A DNA stretch of 64,000 nt from Polytrichum commune (taxonomy: Eukaryota > Streptophyta > Polytrichopsida > Polytrichales > Polytrichaceae). The DNA is taken from NCBI GenBank assembly GCA_950295325.1, contig OX485807.1, positions 16,643,001 through 16,707,000 on the forward strand. The letters run 5' to 3'. Of the stretch, positions 25,166 to 37,935 are shown one piece after another. Positions within the stretch are counted from its first letter, which is position 1. The number at the start of each line of letters is the position of its first letter. A program made the position numbers and the translations under genes. The notes beneath the pieces were generated by a model. It ran no database searches. It was given only the letters and a program-made list of their open reading frames with translations, and had not been told where the DNA came from.

Positions 25166-26684
25166 GTGTGGTTGTACCCAAGAGTGCCGGAGTTGTTGAG
25201 TGGATCTCCGACGGGGAGGTTATAAAATGCTCGAGGAATCTGGACGTAAAGGACCCCCGGGGAGTTCTCAATGTGTGGTAACACTCTCCCGAGATAACTC
25301 AGGCGCAGGATCATGTCTGCGTCCATAATGTCGACGTTGTACTCAACCGCCAAGAATTTCAACCTGTGGTTCAAGTTCCCACACTTCAAGTGGTGTGGGA
25401 TGCCTTCCTTCTTCTCGCTCCTTAGATACTCGACTCGACCTCCTGTCTCCACAAAAACCAAGTTGCAAACACTTTGAGCTGCACCTGATAATTCAAATAA
25501 ACTATAAGTGAGAAAGTGCTTACCAAACTTAGAAATGCTCAATCCATTTGAGGTTGTTAGCCGAGTTTTATGGGAGTTTGATATACACCAACAAATTATT
25601 CAACTAGGAAGAGCACACATAGCGTTCGGACTTGGACATTATCAAGCACTAGAATTTGATGGAATATTACAATGTCGGCCAAGAGTGCAAATGCAAATCG
25701 ATATTCATTTGCAAATCCAAATTTACATGTTAAATTTTATGTAATATATGAAATGGATTAGACATGCAATTGCATATTGATGACATTAGATCGTCACCTC
25801 CTACCTCCTTTAAACCAATATGAAAATCAGAGATGAGCCAGAGACACCATAATCATCTATAATTTGAAATAATGTTTAGTTGTGAAGGTTGGCTAAACTA
25901 GGATCTGTAAAGTGTTTAAACCTAAATGAAGCAAAAAAGACTAATGAACAAGAGTTGTGAAGGTACATAAGAAGATACAAGTGTGAAGTAAAATCTCAAG
26001 TTTTACAAGAGAAACGGCTTGGGGACAACTTCATCATGTTTAGAGGTATTGAATCACGAGAACTTAATCGACCTCAAATTTTCTTCAGGAGTTGATTCAA
26101 GCAAGAGGTGCTTTGTTGTTGTTGTTTATCCTTCAGTCAAGGACTCATCTATTGCTACATAATCTAAGCTCATCAAGAACATAATCTAGTACTCAAGCAG
26201 TTGCCCATTTCCCCCGCTCACCCACATGTCACACACAACACCAACAACACCAACAACACCAACACTAATGCAAGCCCAAGCCCCCTTGTGGCCCTCAAAC
26301 CCTCGGACTAAACCATGCCCTAAGTCCCCCTATAAGTTGGCCTTCTCTGAAAAAATTAATAAAAAATTAATAAAAATATATATGAAAGAGAATAGATAGT
26401 TGGGGTCTGGATGGTGACCCTTGCATAAGAAAAAGATACTTATAATAAATTCTAAAATTAATTTTTGAAGGTAAAAAACTTTTCTAATTAGAACGTTTAT
26501 GATATCATCGGATTCCTCTCAACGTCTTCTTTCTATGCATGTTGTTTGTCTTTGCATAATAACAAATTGTAAACTCTTAGATGCATTAGAAGAAGGGAAT
26601 AATAAGGAGTTGCTTTTGAAAGAAGAGTTGCCACCCTGGGCTCGCAACACTAATGGACACACATACTAGTAGTACGCTTGAGAA
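25166..26684. other. Interior of the repeat island
   Basis: DNA between inverted element copies. A minus-strand frame (about 25480-25138, from GAAQSVCNLVFVETGG to NSGTLGYNHTL) is open and could be an orphan exon, with a plausible acceptor (tatcag|gtgcag) near 25486. I do not recognise it and find no partner exons. The rest (25750-26680) is AT-rich with a short ACACCAACA repeat at 26238-26263. Confidence 0.3.
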
Positions 26685-27735
26685 GGGTTGGATGAAAATC
26701 GCTGATCGATCTGAAGAATTTAACTTTGGAGGCGACATGAAGGAAGATCGACCAATTTGAAGTTGATGATAACTTCAAAATAGCTTTCAAACAACATAAC
26801 ACTTATTATCCAATGGAAGATATTCTCATGCCCATGATCTTCATACCCATTATCATTTGTTACCTTCATGGGCATGATAACTTCATGTGGAATTGAGAGT
26901 AGTATCTTCGCCAACGCCCACAAGAGGTGGAAGAATTCCACAAATTGCAATCGTGTGTGCAGGGAAGTTGGATGGGGGAGAGGAGGTGGAGATTAAGAAG
27001 AAAGAGGAGCGGGGGAAAGGGATGTTCAGTTTTGTCACCGATAACGAGAGCAGTAGCTAAGGGGCGCCGTTCAATTGCCCATCACACCCGCGCAGGATGG
27101 GAAACCTCGGCCAAATGATCTCAGTACAATTACCACAATTTTAAACACATTTATCTGTTTCCGGAAATGATGATGATGGTATTTCTCTTGAAATTTGAGG
27201 GAGGTTTCCTCGTCAATGATTAACTGGTATTGCTCTCTAAAATGGACTTTTGTGTGTATGTAGCTGCTCCCTCGTGAAATTTTGAGAGTTTCTTGCGTTG
27301 CTGGAATTTTTTTCGTTAATATGACGATGGCCCGGACGATGATAATTCCACAAGAGATTTCTGTTTACTGTGTCCCAAGGAATACAGTTCCCGGGTATGG
27401 ACAACATAACATTCCCGGGTATCCATGACCCATATTGTTTGAGGGACTGGGTAGGAGCGAGTTTAAGAAGCAATCTGAAAGGTTACCTATGAGGCTGTGA
27501 TATGAACTAGACACGATTAGAGTTGCAGACGTGCTCCTTGACATCTGATATAAAGGATGAGAAATGTGCTTGATGAGCCTTATCTTTTTATTAAGAACAT
27601 TGTTGTGTGACAGCTATTTTGAAGTTATGATGCCCATGAAGATATCGAATGGAAGAAACCCAGTTCATGGATCGATCTAAGTAACATGGATCGGTGATGA
27701 AGGAATTAGAATGCAACTTTCGATCAATCAAGACT
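26685..27735 (+). mobile_element. Pack-type element copy D carrying hydrolase exon 1 and intron 1
   Basis: This is the most complete copy in plus orientation. It comprises a left arm (about 26685-26885, including 'tcgctgatcgatctgaag' and 'ataacttcaaaatagct'), a captured hydrolase segment (about 26890-27570) and a right arm ending near 27735 after 'ctttcgatcaatcaaga'. Captured sequence includes the parent's 'tctgtttccggaaatgatga' just inside intron 1 and 'tgacgatggcccggacgatg' deeper in it. The hydrolase gene itself lacks the two arms at the matching positions, so the gene is the source and not a derivative. Superfamily and target duplication are not established. Confidence 0.65.
26893..27125 (+). 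pseudogene. Captured exon 1 fragment of the hydrolase gene (copy D)
   Basis: The fragment encodes EERGKGMFSFVTDNESS, as in the parent, but a TAG triplet insertion (agcagtagctaagg, near 27055) closes the frame, and a one-base change earlier shifts the upstream part. It carries the donor region seen at parent position 8035, here 'tgatctcagtacaatt', with the GT altered in context. It is non-functional as a coding exon. Confidence 0.75.
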
Positions 27736-28014
27736 TCGTGATAAGTACTGCATGACTAACACATGGTGATCTAATATCTCATGGTGGCAACTCCCCCAGG
27801 CTTCAGATTAACAGTTTTTCCTAGATTACTTGTTTAATGAAGTACGAATTCTAATGAATAAGTTGGTATATTATCATCTCACAAACATGAGTTACATGTT
27901 TGGAAAGAGCAAGGGAGGCATTGAGAGTAATCCATTGATACCATTGTCATGGGTGTGACATGATGTCTCAATCAGAAAAGGCGAGGCTACAAATTTACAC
28001 TTTCAAATATGACA

Positions 28015-28657
28015 TATTTAAGTAAGTCTGGACATATTTTCAAATTTTGGACTTTGTGGTTGTTCAATCCTATGGGTGGATCCATCAATACACTTCTAAT
28101 ATATCTAAAATTTTATGGGCAATTTGTGCATCCTTAGTGATTACTTGAATGTTATACTACCAAAAGATGATGGGAAAAAAATCCAAATATATCATTAGTA
28201 TGTTAAACTTGTATAAATAAGTGTTGAATAGTGAAAGTATAATTAAAAAATGGTTATAAGACTATCACAATCAATACTAACACATGTTAAGTGAAAACTA
28301 GAATAAGTCCTAGTCTAGAATTATAACATGTTGAATTCTATCTCAAGATCTTACGATAAGATTGTATGGTAAGATCCTCCAATAGAATATGTAGAGTTGA
28401 TTATGATAGTACATAGCAATTGTTTTGATTATGTTTTCACTATTCAACATTTATTTGTATATATTTCACATTAAAAAATAGTTTTTTTAAATCCATCATA
28501 TTTTAATAGCATAACATTCAAGTAATCAATAAGGATTGACATGTCTTCCATAAGATTTAGATATATCAAAAGTGTATTGTAGGATCCTATGATAGAATTG
28601 AAGCAACCAAAAAGTTCAAATTTTGAAAATATGTCCAAATTTACTTAAATAAAACAT
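28015..28657. mobile_element. Large foldback element, arms about 235 bp
   Basis: The left arm (about 28015-28250) and right arm (about 28427-28657) are inverted copies. Examples: 'ggacatattttcaaattt' at 28033 against 'aaattttgaaaatatgtcc' at 28618, and 'gattacttgaatgttata' at 28138 against 'ataacattcaagtaatc' at 28510. The spacer is about 175 bp. No coding potential. Identity is moderate, so the insertion is old. Confidence 0.7.
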
Positions 28658-30078
28658 CTCTGCACATTTTATCGTAGAATCTTACCATATAATTATCCTA
28701 TCGTAGGAACTATGATAGAACTCAACATGGTGTAATTGTGGACTTGGACTTAGTCGAATTTTACTTAAATATCAAATAGGTGTGGCATTGTGATCAAAAT
28801 ATTCAGTATGTAGTTGCATCCAAGTGTGCCCATGTTGTGTATCCTATTTGAACCCAAATTTTGATTTAATCCATTTAAAGAGTTCACTTGAAGAATGTGT
28901 TAATTTTAAATCTAAAGTTACTTTTGACATAATTACCTTGAAGTGAAAATTACCTTTATAGCTCAAGTACATGTGTTTGTGCATGTCGAGTCCCAAATAG
29001 GGTCTCTTAGATGCTTAGGGTTTAAGCTATACTCTTATTGGCTTAATAAAAACTAGAGTTTTAATCATGCATATTCTTTCTCATCAGCGTTCAATATTTG
29101 CACACAAAACCTCCAACAAACTCTCAATTGTTTCCACATGCCATAGGAGTGAGACGTGTCTATCATTGGAGTGGCAAAAATAATAATTATTAAGATGAAA
29201 GGACTTCGTGATAATATTACTCAGTTGATGAATTATGTTTAGGTGTCCTAACTTCAAATTTAGTTTGAGGCATTGGGATTCCGACATCCCGAAGCTTTAT
29301 TCTCGAATCTAATGTGGGGCCCATGAACACAACTCATCAATTGAGTAATTTTATGCCAGAAAGAGAAAGTTTATTCACGCAAGGGTAGCTCTATATGTTG
29401 TACTTCTTTTTATGTCTCCCATCGGTCGAAGTACCCTCCTAATTTTCATAAGACATGCAGATGTTTCTACTAGTTTGGCTCATCTAGGAGCTCAATGACT
29501 TGCCTCCTCATAACTTGAGTCATTTGAAGTTGTGAAACGTGAGGGATGACCTTGGCACTTGCATTTGATAGACTAATTTGTATGAGTACACAAACGTCAT
29601 ATTAGATTGAAATTCAAAATGGTCCTTAAGTCATGTCATGGCAATCCATATTTTGCATCACAATAACCATCTTTCCAAAACCACATAGGTGCATACTTCC
29701 TATAAACCACCTAATTGGAAAGTAATACAAGGTGGTTGCCACGTAAGTACAAGCAGTTAGAGATCAATAGGTCATTTATATATAATAATAAAAATGCCAA
29801 GAGATTTGCTACACGTGCTACAAATGGAAAGTACAATGTTTTCCATGACATTTTAGATTTTATTTGAAACACAATGGTCAACACCTTCATACTATATGAA
29901 ACTAATCACCAAATCTCAACCAAAGGTTCCTCAGACTGCCATTTAGGTTTGATAGAAACATAAGGTACCTATTTTTAATGTAGATGGGGATGGCTCAAAA
30001 TGTGAGTCCATTAGTATTATGCCTGGTAACTGGAAACTATCCCTCCGTGGTGAGGAAAAACATGTAAGAGGTACCCCA
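28658..30078. other. Intergenic DNA, no gene seen
   Basis: AT-rich sequence without supported frames, RNA genes or clear repeats. It separates the repeat island from the 3' end of the PPR gene. Confidence 0.5.
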
Positions 30079-30448
30079 CAAGTGTTAGTTTGGTATCGTC
30101 TTTATTTGACACCATCTGGGTACCTAAAAATATTATTTCACATTTTTTTGATACGAATATGGTGTGGGTATTTGACAATCATTTTGTTTTCCATACCATT
30201 CGGGTGTACGTACCATGCAAGGACCATGATACCTCAACAAAATTGCTCTAGTATCAATATGATTTTAGAATAGTATTGACCCAAATAGTAACCTCGGGTG
30301 TACACAGATTCTCTCATCTTGTGATACCCACCAAGTATCAATATCAGACTGGTATAACGATTTTGATGCCCACAGGTAGGTTCTTTGATCCCAATATTGA
30401 TATTGATTATCGATACCCATGCATTCACCTATATACCGGTCTACCTTG
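30079..30448 (+). mobile_element. hAT-like MITE, family 1, copy 2
   Basis: A roughly 370 bp copy beginning caagtgttagtttggtatc and ending ataccggtctaccttg. Internal blocks such as 'ttgtgatacccaccaagtatca' and 'gataccc...gcattcacctatatacc' match the copies at 31006 and 35192. It lies just past the 3' end of the PPR gene. No target duplication could be recognised. Confidence 0.65.
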
Positions 30449-30718
30449 CTGCATGTTATTTCTAATGACAGAGGGCTTCTTTCAGGTTACCTAGTCCATG
30501 CACAGTGTAGTGGCAAACATAGTTTTATGCAGTATCTAGTATGACAAGAAAGCATATGGATGGGTAAATCTATGTCATTTTGCAAAGAAAAAACAACCCA
30601 AAAGCATTCTTTACATCCTCATCAAACTGTGATTATACAACCAAGTGGAAAGCACTTGATACTAGAGTTGTAGGGCTCTGACATGATCTACTGAAAAAAA
30701 ATCCTGGCTGTAAATGCC

Positions 30719-33700
30719 TCATATCAATTGAGCAGCACCCTTCAGAGCTGCTTTACTTTCTTGCGAAAGTCCGCGAAGGTGGACTTTTGTCTCGAATGCT
30801 TTCTGTTTTAGACCTACGCTTTGATATGCTAACACAGTCATTCGTAAAATGTTGACATCTGCTTCCAATCTGCAAAATTAGAGCACAATCAGTCTCTTCT
30901 CCAGATCCACACAATAGGGACAGCTAAATGAATGCCCCAAACACCAGCAAAGTCTGTGCAAGCCTGATAAGCTACTATTAATGTCCCTACATTAGGTGTT
31001 GAAACCAGTGTGGGACGGTTTCACCTATTTTTGATACTTGTTCAGGTATATATAATAAGTATTTTATGAATCAATTATATCATTATAGTCTGAGAATTTG
31101 AGGATGTTTTAGTTTTTGATACCATTAGGATCTATATACCATCCAAGAATCTTCATACCTTTGTAAGATTACCCTACCATCAGTTGGTACTAGGATGGTA
31201 TTGACCCGAATAATGACTCGGGTATACAAAGATTCTTTCATCTCGTGATGCCCACCAAGTATCCATTTCAGACTGGTATTAAAAATAAGATACAGGTCAG
31301 GTAGGTTCTTTGATGACATTATTAAATTGTCATGGACACCATACATTCACCTAAATACAGGTCCAACATTGGTTGACACAGGTTTCTTCCTGGGGGCATC
31401 GCTGAATGATGATGAGAACTAGCACAAGGTACCTATTGGGATATGACGACAGATGGTGTCAGTGCAATAAAGGCTATCTGTTCTACATGCGGGTCAGATT
31501 AGGCATAAATAAACTATTTTTGGCCAAAAGTGCCACGTGTCATCACATGAGCGATTGGAATATCTTCAAAGTTGATGTGGAAATTGAATTTAGGCAAAGA
31601 TGTGTCCCATCAGACCTGAGTGTATGGTATTGACCAAGAGGTTGAAATTGGGTTACTTACCCACTAGAGAGGACCTCTCCGTAAATCTCAAGATAGGCCT
31701 CCCACAGCTTCAGTTCTGCCAAGCATGAGAGAATCGGTGTGTAGGTTTGCAATGTTGGCTCCAAACCTGCTGTTTTGAAACATCCTAAAATCTGTTTCAG
31801 CATCACAAACCACAGACCTTAAGCATTCCTATTTTGGAGGTTGTGAATTTCTAGGCCTCCAATTTAGAATTCTGGGCAAGATGCAGAATATGGACATGGA
31901 AGTAGTTGTTGTGCGTGACTATTAACCAATAATTTTAACTTCGACTCCCAAAAATGCTGCTCACCTCTAGACATTTTTGCCACTTCAAGCCCTGTGCAAA
32001 GGCCTCAATCATGATGTTATAAATTTGCAGAGACGGCTTGAGCCCAGCCTCCTTCAGCTCATGGTAAACCTAAAGGCACAATAGGTCCAAAAGGGGACTT
32101 GTTAGCAATATCCTCTACATAAGTGACACCAACCTTGTTTGCACATGAACTGGAATATCAAATTTCTTGCATAGTTCTACAATGTAGTTATTCAGATTTC
32201 ACTACATTTTTGCAGCTTCTTCAAGAACCAAGAGAAAAGAATGACATTTCAGTCAATTTAACTAAACAAGGCATAAATTGAAAAAAGATTGTCAGCAATT
32301 TCATGTCTTATCTGCCTTCCCAACCCGTTCAATTTTCTTTAAATTGATCTCTTGATTTTGGGACGAGTGCATTAAAAGAAGTCAGTAAAACCAGTTTAAA
32401 CCTGTCGTGGCTCTCAAAACACATTGCACCATTGCAACAGTACCTTATGTAATCGGTCAATTTTTCCACTTCTACCAACGGCACTAAGTAGAAGTGTGAT
32501 CATAATGTCTGTCAGATAAAATTTTGTTGCACGTAAATCGTCATACAACTGAAGTGCAGTCTTCCAATCTTTTAGCCTGCACAGAAGAACAAGAATGGTC
32601 AGAAGAGACTGGTGGTATCCATTTATACATCAAAATCTATTCTGTTCACTGAGAACAATACATGTACAGGATACATTCACTTAAACACATTGAATTCAAG
32701 CTCAGGTTTAGGGATTCATTAGTCAAGATAAACTGAACATAATGAAGGCAGAATGTCAGCCTGATGTCAGTGACATGGTTTTTGGTAAATAATAGAAACT
32801 CACTTGTTGCAAGCCGATAACATCTCTGTGTAGGCTACTTCATCAAATAAAATGCCCCTTTCTTGGAAGCTTTTTCCTATGCGAAGGGATTCTTCTGGAT
32901 AATTGCCTTTGTTCAACGCTACCAAAAGTGCTCCACATGAGACAGCATCTAGAGATATTCCTGCCGATACCATTTCCTCAAATACCAAACCAGCATCATT
33001 GTGCATCCCTACACATCACATAGCACCATGGAAATTCAGCTCCTTCTTCAAGCTTCATGGTGTAAGAGCCAACATTCTTCAGGATCATCCTGTAAATATA
33101 CTCCCTCTTATATACTATGTTCTGATGACAGCTTACTTCAGACAAAACAGCATCAGAGAAGTATATAGCTGAATCCCAGCTTTATTAGAAAAACAATTGT
33201 GACAAAAGACAAGGCTAATAAGGTAATGCCAGGCTCTCACAGAGACTTGTTATGACCTTTAAGAATAGAATGCATACATACATATGAGAGCATTGTAGGA
33301 GACAACAAAAGCAGAGCCAAACCTGCATTGATGTAACTATGCATTAGACTTGTGTACGTAACTACATTTGGTGAACACCCAGACTTCTGCATGTCATCAA
33401 AAATTGCACGGGCCTCACTGTGCATACCCTGCACACAAGGTTTTTGCCCACATTACACACCTGTCCTACTGTAATAGAACCTTTCCGACAAGCCAAAATA
33501 CACCTTGAATAACCAAAAGCTTCAAGAAAGAAGATGGATTGGTTTTCCATTACACATGACACTGTAGCTCTAAGCTATTCCATGTTGACTGGGACTTCTA
33601 ACCACATACAAGAGTATGCAGTATCAAGTCTCACTTAGCTCATTTTCACTTCCTATTTTGTGCTACAAGTTTTCTCATGTGTGAAGGGTTCCAACTTTCT

Positions 33701-36700
33701 ACGATACTTTCAAGTTCACAGGACTTGCACACCTGAATTGCATAGGTGTGAATAAGAGCTGAGCAGGGCTCAACACTCAAGGCAACTCCCATATCAATCA
33801 TCTTGTCATAAAAGTTCCTGGCATCTTTGTAATCTCCCGATTTTCCAGATGCACTGATAAGACTTGAAAAGGTGACCCCATCAGGTTCAATACCTTGCAA
33901 TTCCATAACTTTTAGAAGCTCCATTGCTTCATTCCATAATCTTGAACCCAAATAAGCTTGAATGCTGGCATTAAAGGCATTAACATTCAATTTAATATTT
34001 CGAACTTTTGCTTCATGGAAAACATCGGCTATTTTCTCAGGGCATCGGCCTTGTGCACATGCTGTGAACAATGAGCAAATTGTAACAACATTTGGCTCAA
34101 CTCCAGCCTCTGCCATATCATGCAATAGTTCACGTGCTTGATTGTACTTGCCAGCAGCTGCATAGGCATCAACTAGGGAATTGAATGTGATAAGGTTAGG
34201 TCTTCGTGATCGCTTCTTCATAAGGTCAAAAACTTCTTGGGCTTTCTCTAAGTGACCAGACTTCCCATATGCATTAAGTAGGGAGGTGTAACTAACGACA
34301 TCTGGTTCAAATCCTGCTTCAACCAGTAGCCCAAAAACTTTTAAAGCCTCTGTGTGCCTTCCACAAGATGCATAAGCCCCCAAGAGTGTGTTGTAGGTCA
34401 CTATTGTAGGAGCTATGCTTTCCCCTGACAACACCAACACAGCAGCTCTCAGAAAAATTAGTAGAGAAACTCTAAGCTCTTGCCAAATATTCAATTGCAT
34501 TTCCATATATTTGGGGGCCATTTTTTTGAGAGACTTAACCTGAGATAATGATATCCCTTCGCAACTAAGGGACACATGAACAGGTCTGGAAAAAGATTCT
34601 CACCAATCATCATATCGAAAATGTCACGTGCTTTGGTCACCTGCCCACATACAGCATAGACATGCAGAAGAGAGTTAAAGGTGATCACATCTGGTTTGCA
34701 CCCATTCATCTTCCTCATTTCAAAGAAGAGCTTGATGGCATCGTCATAATGCCCTAACTTGGTCAGGCAACTCAGTATAATGTTGTGACTGAAACGGTCG
34801 ACAGGAACATTTTTTGAGACAAGGTGTTTGTAAAATGCAAGAGCTAGATGTGGTTGGCCTCCTGTTTTGAATGCTGAGAGAATGGTGTTGTGGGTGACAA
34901 GGTCCGGGCCAACTCCATTATCTGTCATTCGTTTGCATACTTCCAAGGCTTGCTGCCATTTACCACTCCTCCCACATGCGCTCATGAGGTTATTGTATGA
35001 GGTGCGACTCGGGGGTATCTGTACAGCAGCATTTACATTAGACTACCATTTGCAACAACTAGTCCAAGAACTGCAATGGCAACTAATGGCAATAGACAAA
35101 CTATTGCCCATTAAACTGTTATACTAAGACTCCTGGTTTCTCCAATTTGCAGGGCCACAGAATTGATCTGTACTAAAGAGCATGTACATACCAGTGTTGG
35201 ACCGGTATCACCTTCTTTTTTTTGACACCCCTTGAGCATATTTAATGAGGATTTCACAAAACATTCAAACCAGTATGGTCTGGGTATCTGAGGTTGTTTT
35301 TGTTTTTGATACTATTAGGATCTATATACCATCCAAACATTCATATCTAGGTATGATTACCCTAGTATCAATTATGGCACGAGGATGGTATTGACCTGAA
35401 TGATGAATTAGGTGTACAAAGATTCTTTCATCTTGTGATATCCACCAAGTATCAATATCAGACTGGTGTCACAAATAAGATACAGGTTGGGTAGGTTCTT
35501 TAATACCATTATTAATATTGTATATCGATACCATGCATCCACCTATATACCAGTCCACCAAGCATAATCAGAGCTATAGGTATAAACCCCCCACATGTAC
35601 ATAAACAGAGGATGGAATGGAAGGGTGCACCCTCTTCTGCAATTGTTAAAACTTACAGCAGCCCGTAGCATGTCTTCAAAAATTTGAGTTGCCCATGTCC
35701 ACTGACCAGCCCGTCCATGCACATTCATCAGTGCATTGTAGGTCTCCACATCAGGCTTACACCTGACTCCATCATGGACCTCCAAAAATCAGAACCTTGA
35801 TGAATTGACAAACAACTGGTGTCTTTGATGCTCTTGTTTTATATCCTTTTGGTCCATCAAGACAGACCCTACCATCTTTCCTCTACAGTGTGAATTTCAT
35901 CTTTATCTAAGAAGTTGGAGATTGTCAGACTTGTTACACAGCAAGGTCCTCCAACTATCCCAAGTACTTAGATCCTAAAATGCCACAATTACCTGACCTC
36001 CATTCCTGCATTTCAAAGAAGAGGCCCCGCGCATGGTCTGCTCGTTGGTTCCTGGCATGCAACCAGATCATACAGTTGTAGATGTCAGTTCGTGCTCGAT
36101 AACATCGCTGATTCTTCATCCAGTTGAACACCCGAACACTGTGCTCATTAGCCCCTGTCCTCGTGATTTCCTGTCAATATTAAAAACAACAACATTTCCC
36201 ATGCTATCAGTCAGAGCCCAATATTCTCCACATAAGGTATGTGGGCTTTATATGGTCACTTCTCCTGATCGGATGCCTACATTTGCGTGGTACATGGCAA
36301 GGTTTATAGTTAAGAACGGACATCATAAAGACATGTGTTACGATGAGATTGGACTATGTGCTCAGAATATAGATACCTTTCTAGGTTCAATCATTAACAC
36401 AATTGGGATGGCCTATGCAATCACATTGAAAAAAGGAGAACCTTCAACTTATACCTTTTGCATCTCAACTCTGATTCTGAAACTCGAAATGACAATCTTC
36501 GTGAGAGAAGGAGAATCTTCAATTTGATGTCTTATGACTTTTGCATCTCAACTCCGCTTCTGAAACTTAAAATGACAATCGTCGTGATTCATCGCAATTC
36601 CTAACCAAAAGAGAGGACCTGAGAGAAAGAGAATCTTCACTTTGATCTCTTATGACTATTGCATCTCGTAAACTCCGATTCTGAACCTTGAAACGAATCA

Positions 36701-37338
36701 TCGCAATTGCTAACCAGTTGAGACAATTTCGGAACCGATTCTAAAGGCCAAGAAATGTTTGTGGAGTTGGAAGTGACCACAACAGGGCCACTTACCTTCA
36801 CTTTGGCATTGTAATTTTAAAAGACTCCTCTACATCCATCCCAGACAACAAACCACGAATGATGCATAAATAATTTGCTCACCGCCATAAGAGGTGGGAA
36901 GTTCTTCCTGTTGAAGCGCCCCAGCCAGCAATTGAGCACTCCATCGATGTCATCCCAATGATTCAATGCAAGCACCCGGCTCACCACCTCACGGGGACTC
37001 CAAACCTTCTGCCCCTCCCTATACTGCCTCTTTTTATACCGGGATGGCACTTTGGCCATGGCCATGACAGAATCCTCATGGCTTGGCCTCCTCCTATTAC
37101 TAATTCCCTTCCCATCCCCTTCCCCTTCACCCCTTCGCACCACAACATAATGTTCCCCAGGCTCATCTTCATTGTTCTGGCTGCTCCGACATGTTGGCAA
37201 CATGCTGACTCCCCTCGGTGCAACATGGGTAGCCATACCCAAGTGAACTTGACTCAGGCCATTCGGGTTCACATTGACCATACAAGACAAACCGGTTTCT
37301 CCCCCCATTTGCCACATCGCTCCATGGCGGTGCAACAT
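30719..37338 (-). CDS. P-class pentatricopeptide repeat protein, EMB2654-like, 12 exons, 902 aa
   Basis: Exons in reading order: 37338-36883, 36170-35998, 35762-35657, 35018-34604, 34424-33733, 33428-33323, 33008-32804, 32576-32444, 32165-32130, 32069-31965, 31791-31661, 30869-30719. Phases agree at every junction. The 36 nt exon is the least certain. The protein has a long N-terminal leader and then a tandem run of 35-residue PPR units, e.g. CKPDVETYNALMNVHGRAGQ, GPDLVTHNTILSAFKTGGQ, PTIVTYNTLLGAYASCGRH and PDVVSYTSLLNAYGKSGHL. KRMTDNGVGPDLVTHN is very close to Arabidopsis EMB2654 (At2g41720), and interrupted PPR genes are the exception in plants. EMB2654 acts in chloroplast rps12 trans-splicing; the same role here is inferred. 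Introns hold two MITE copies and other repeats. Confidence 0.88.
31006..31371 (+). mobile_element. hAT-like MITE, family 1, copy 3, in a PPR intron
   Basis: It lies in the last PPR intron (between 30869 and 31661). It starts cagtgtgggacgg and ends caggtccaacattg. The flanking octamers gttgaaac (30998-31005) and gttgacac (31372-31379) agree at seven of eight positions, the best target-site duplication in the family. CAGTG termini with 8 bp duplications are typical of hAT elements. Confidence 0.75.
35192..35562 (+). mobile_element. hAT-like MITE, family 1, copy 4, in a PPR intron
   Basis: It lies in the third PPR intron (between exons 3 and 4). It starts cagtgttggaccggtatca, the best preserved left end of the family, and ends tataccagtccaccaag. 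Its interior is highly similar to copy 3 ('ggatctatataccatcc', 'caaagattctttcatct'). Confidence 0.75.
36438..36715. repeat. Tandem repeats in PPR intron 1
   Basis: About three imperfect units share 'ggagaatcttca(a/c)tttgat', 'cttatgact.ttgcatctc' and 'ctccg.ttctgaa'. Spacing varies from about 75 to 125 bp. Immediately to the left, 36240-36440 is a partial copy of the dispersed family best seen at 38625-38935. Confidence 0.6.
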
Positions 37339-37935
37339 TTTGACCTATCCTAACCATGAACACACAAATCTTTACAATTCGGTGTCAAGCTCTTTAGAAG
37401 AAAAGAACCTCAGCTCAGCTCAGAACCACAATCCCGCATCATTCAGGGTTCAGGTTTTTGGGTAGCCTCTTATGAATTTGAGAAACTCTCAGAATAATAT
37501 CAGTGCTAAATTATGTGGCAAACTGCACAATTCCATGGTGGAGCAACATTTTGCAACTTTCCTCACCATAAACACATGAATGCCTACAATTTGATGTCAA
37601 GCCCTTCAAATGAAGCGAATCTCCGAACCACACTCCTGCATGGTTCAGGGTTTAGGGTAGCCTCTTATGCATTTGAGATGATCTCGAAATGAATTCAGCG
37701 CTAAATTATGTGGCAAACTGCACAGCTCCATGCTGGTGCAACATTCTGCAACCTTCCTAAACATGAACACACGAATCCTTACAATTTGGTTATGAAGCTC
37801 TCCAAAATAAGCTCAGCCCAGAACCACAATCCTGCATCGTCCAGGGTTTAGGGTTTAAGCGTAGCCTCTTATGATGTACTTGAGAAAATGTCCAAATATG
37901 AATTCAGTGCTAAGGCATGTGGAAAACGGCACAGC
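37321..37935. repeat. Three tandem units of about 200 bp overlapping the PPR start codon
   Basis: Units begin near 37321, 37532 and 37726, each with a 'tccatg.tggtgcaacatt' block. They share 'tgaacacac.aat..ttacaat', 'cagggtttagggta' and 'gcctcttatg...ttgaga'. Read on the minus strand, each unit contains ATGTTGC(A/T)CC. The unit nearest the gene supplies the PPR start codon at 37338. The array therefore forms the 5' leader and upstream region of the gene. Confidence 0.8.

Noticed and set aside
25081..25281. Plus-strand frame inside the repeat island
   Set aside because: Half of it is element right-arm sequence that recurs at 27640-27735, so it is not an independent gene.
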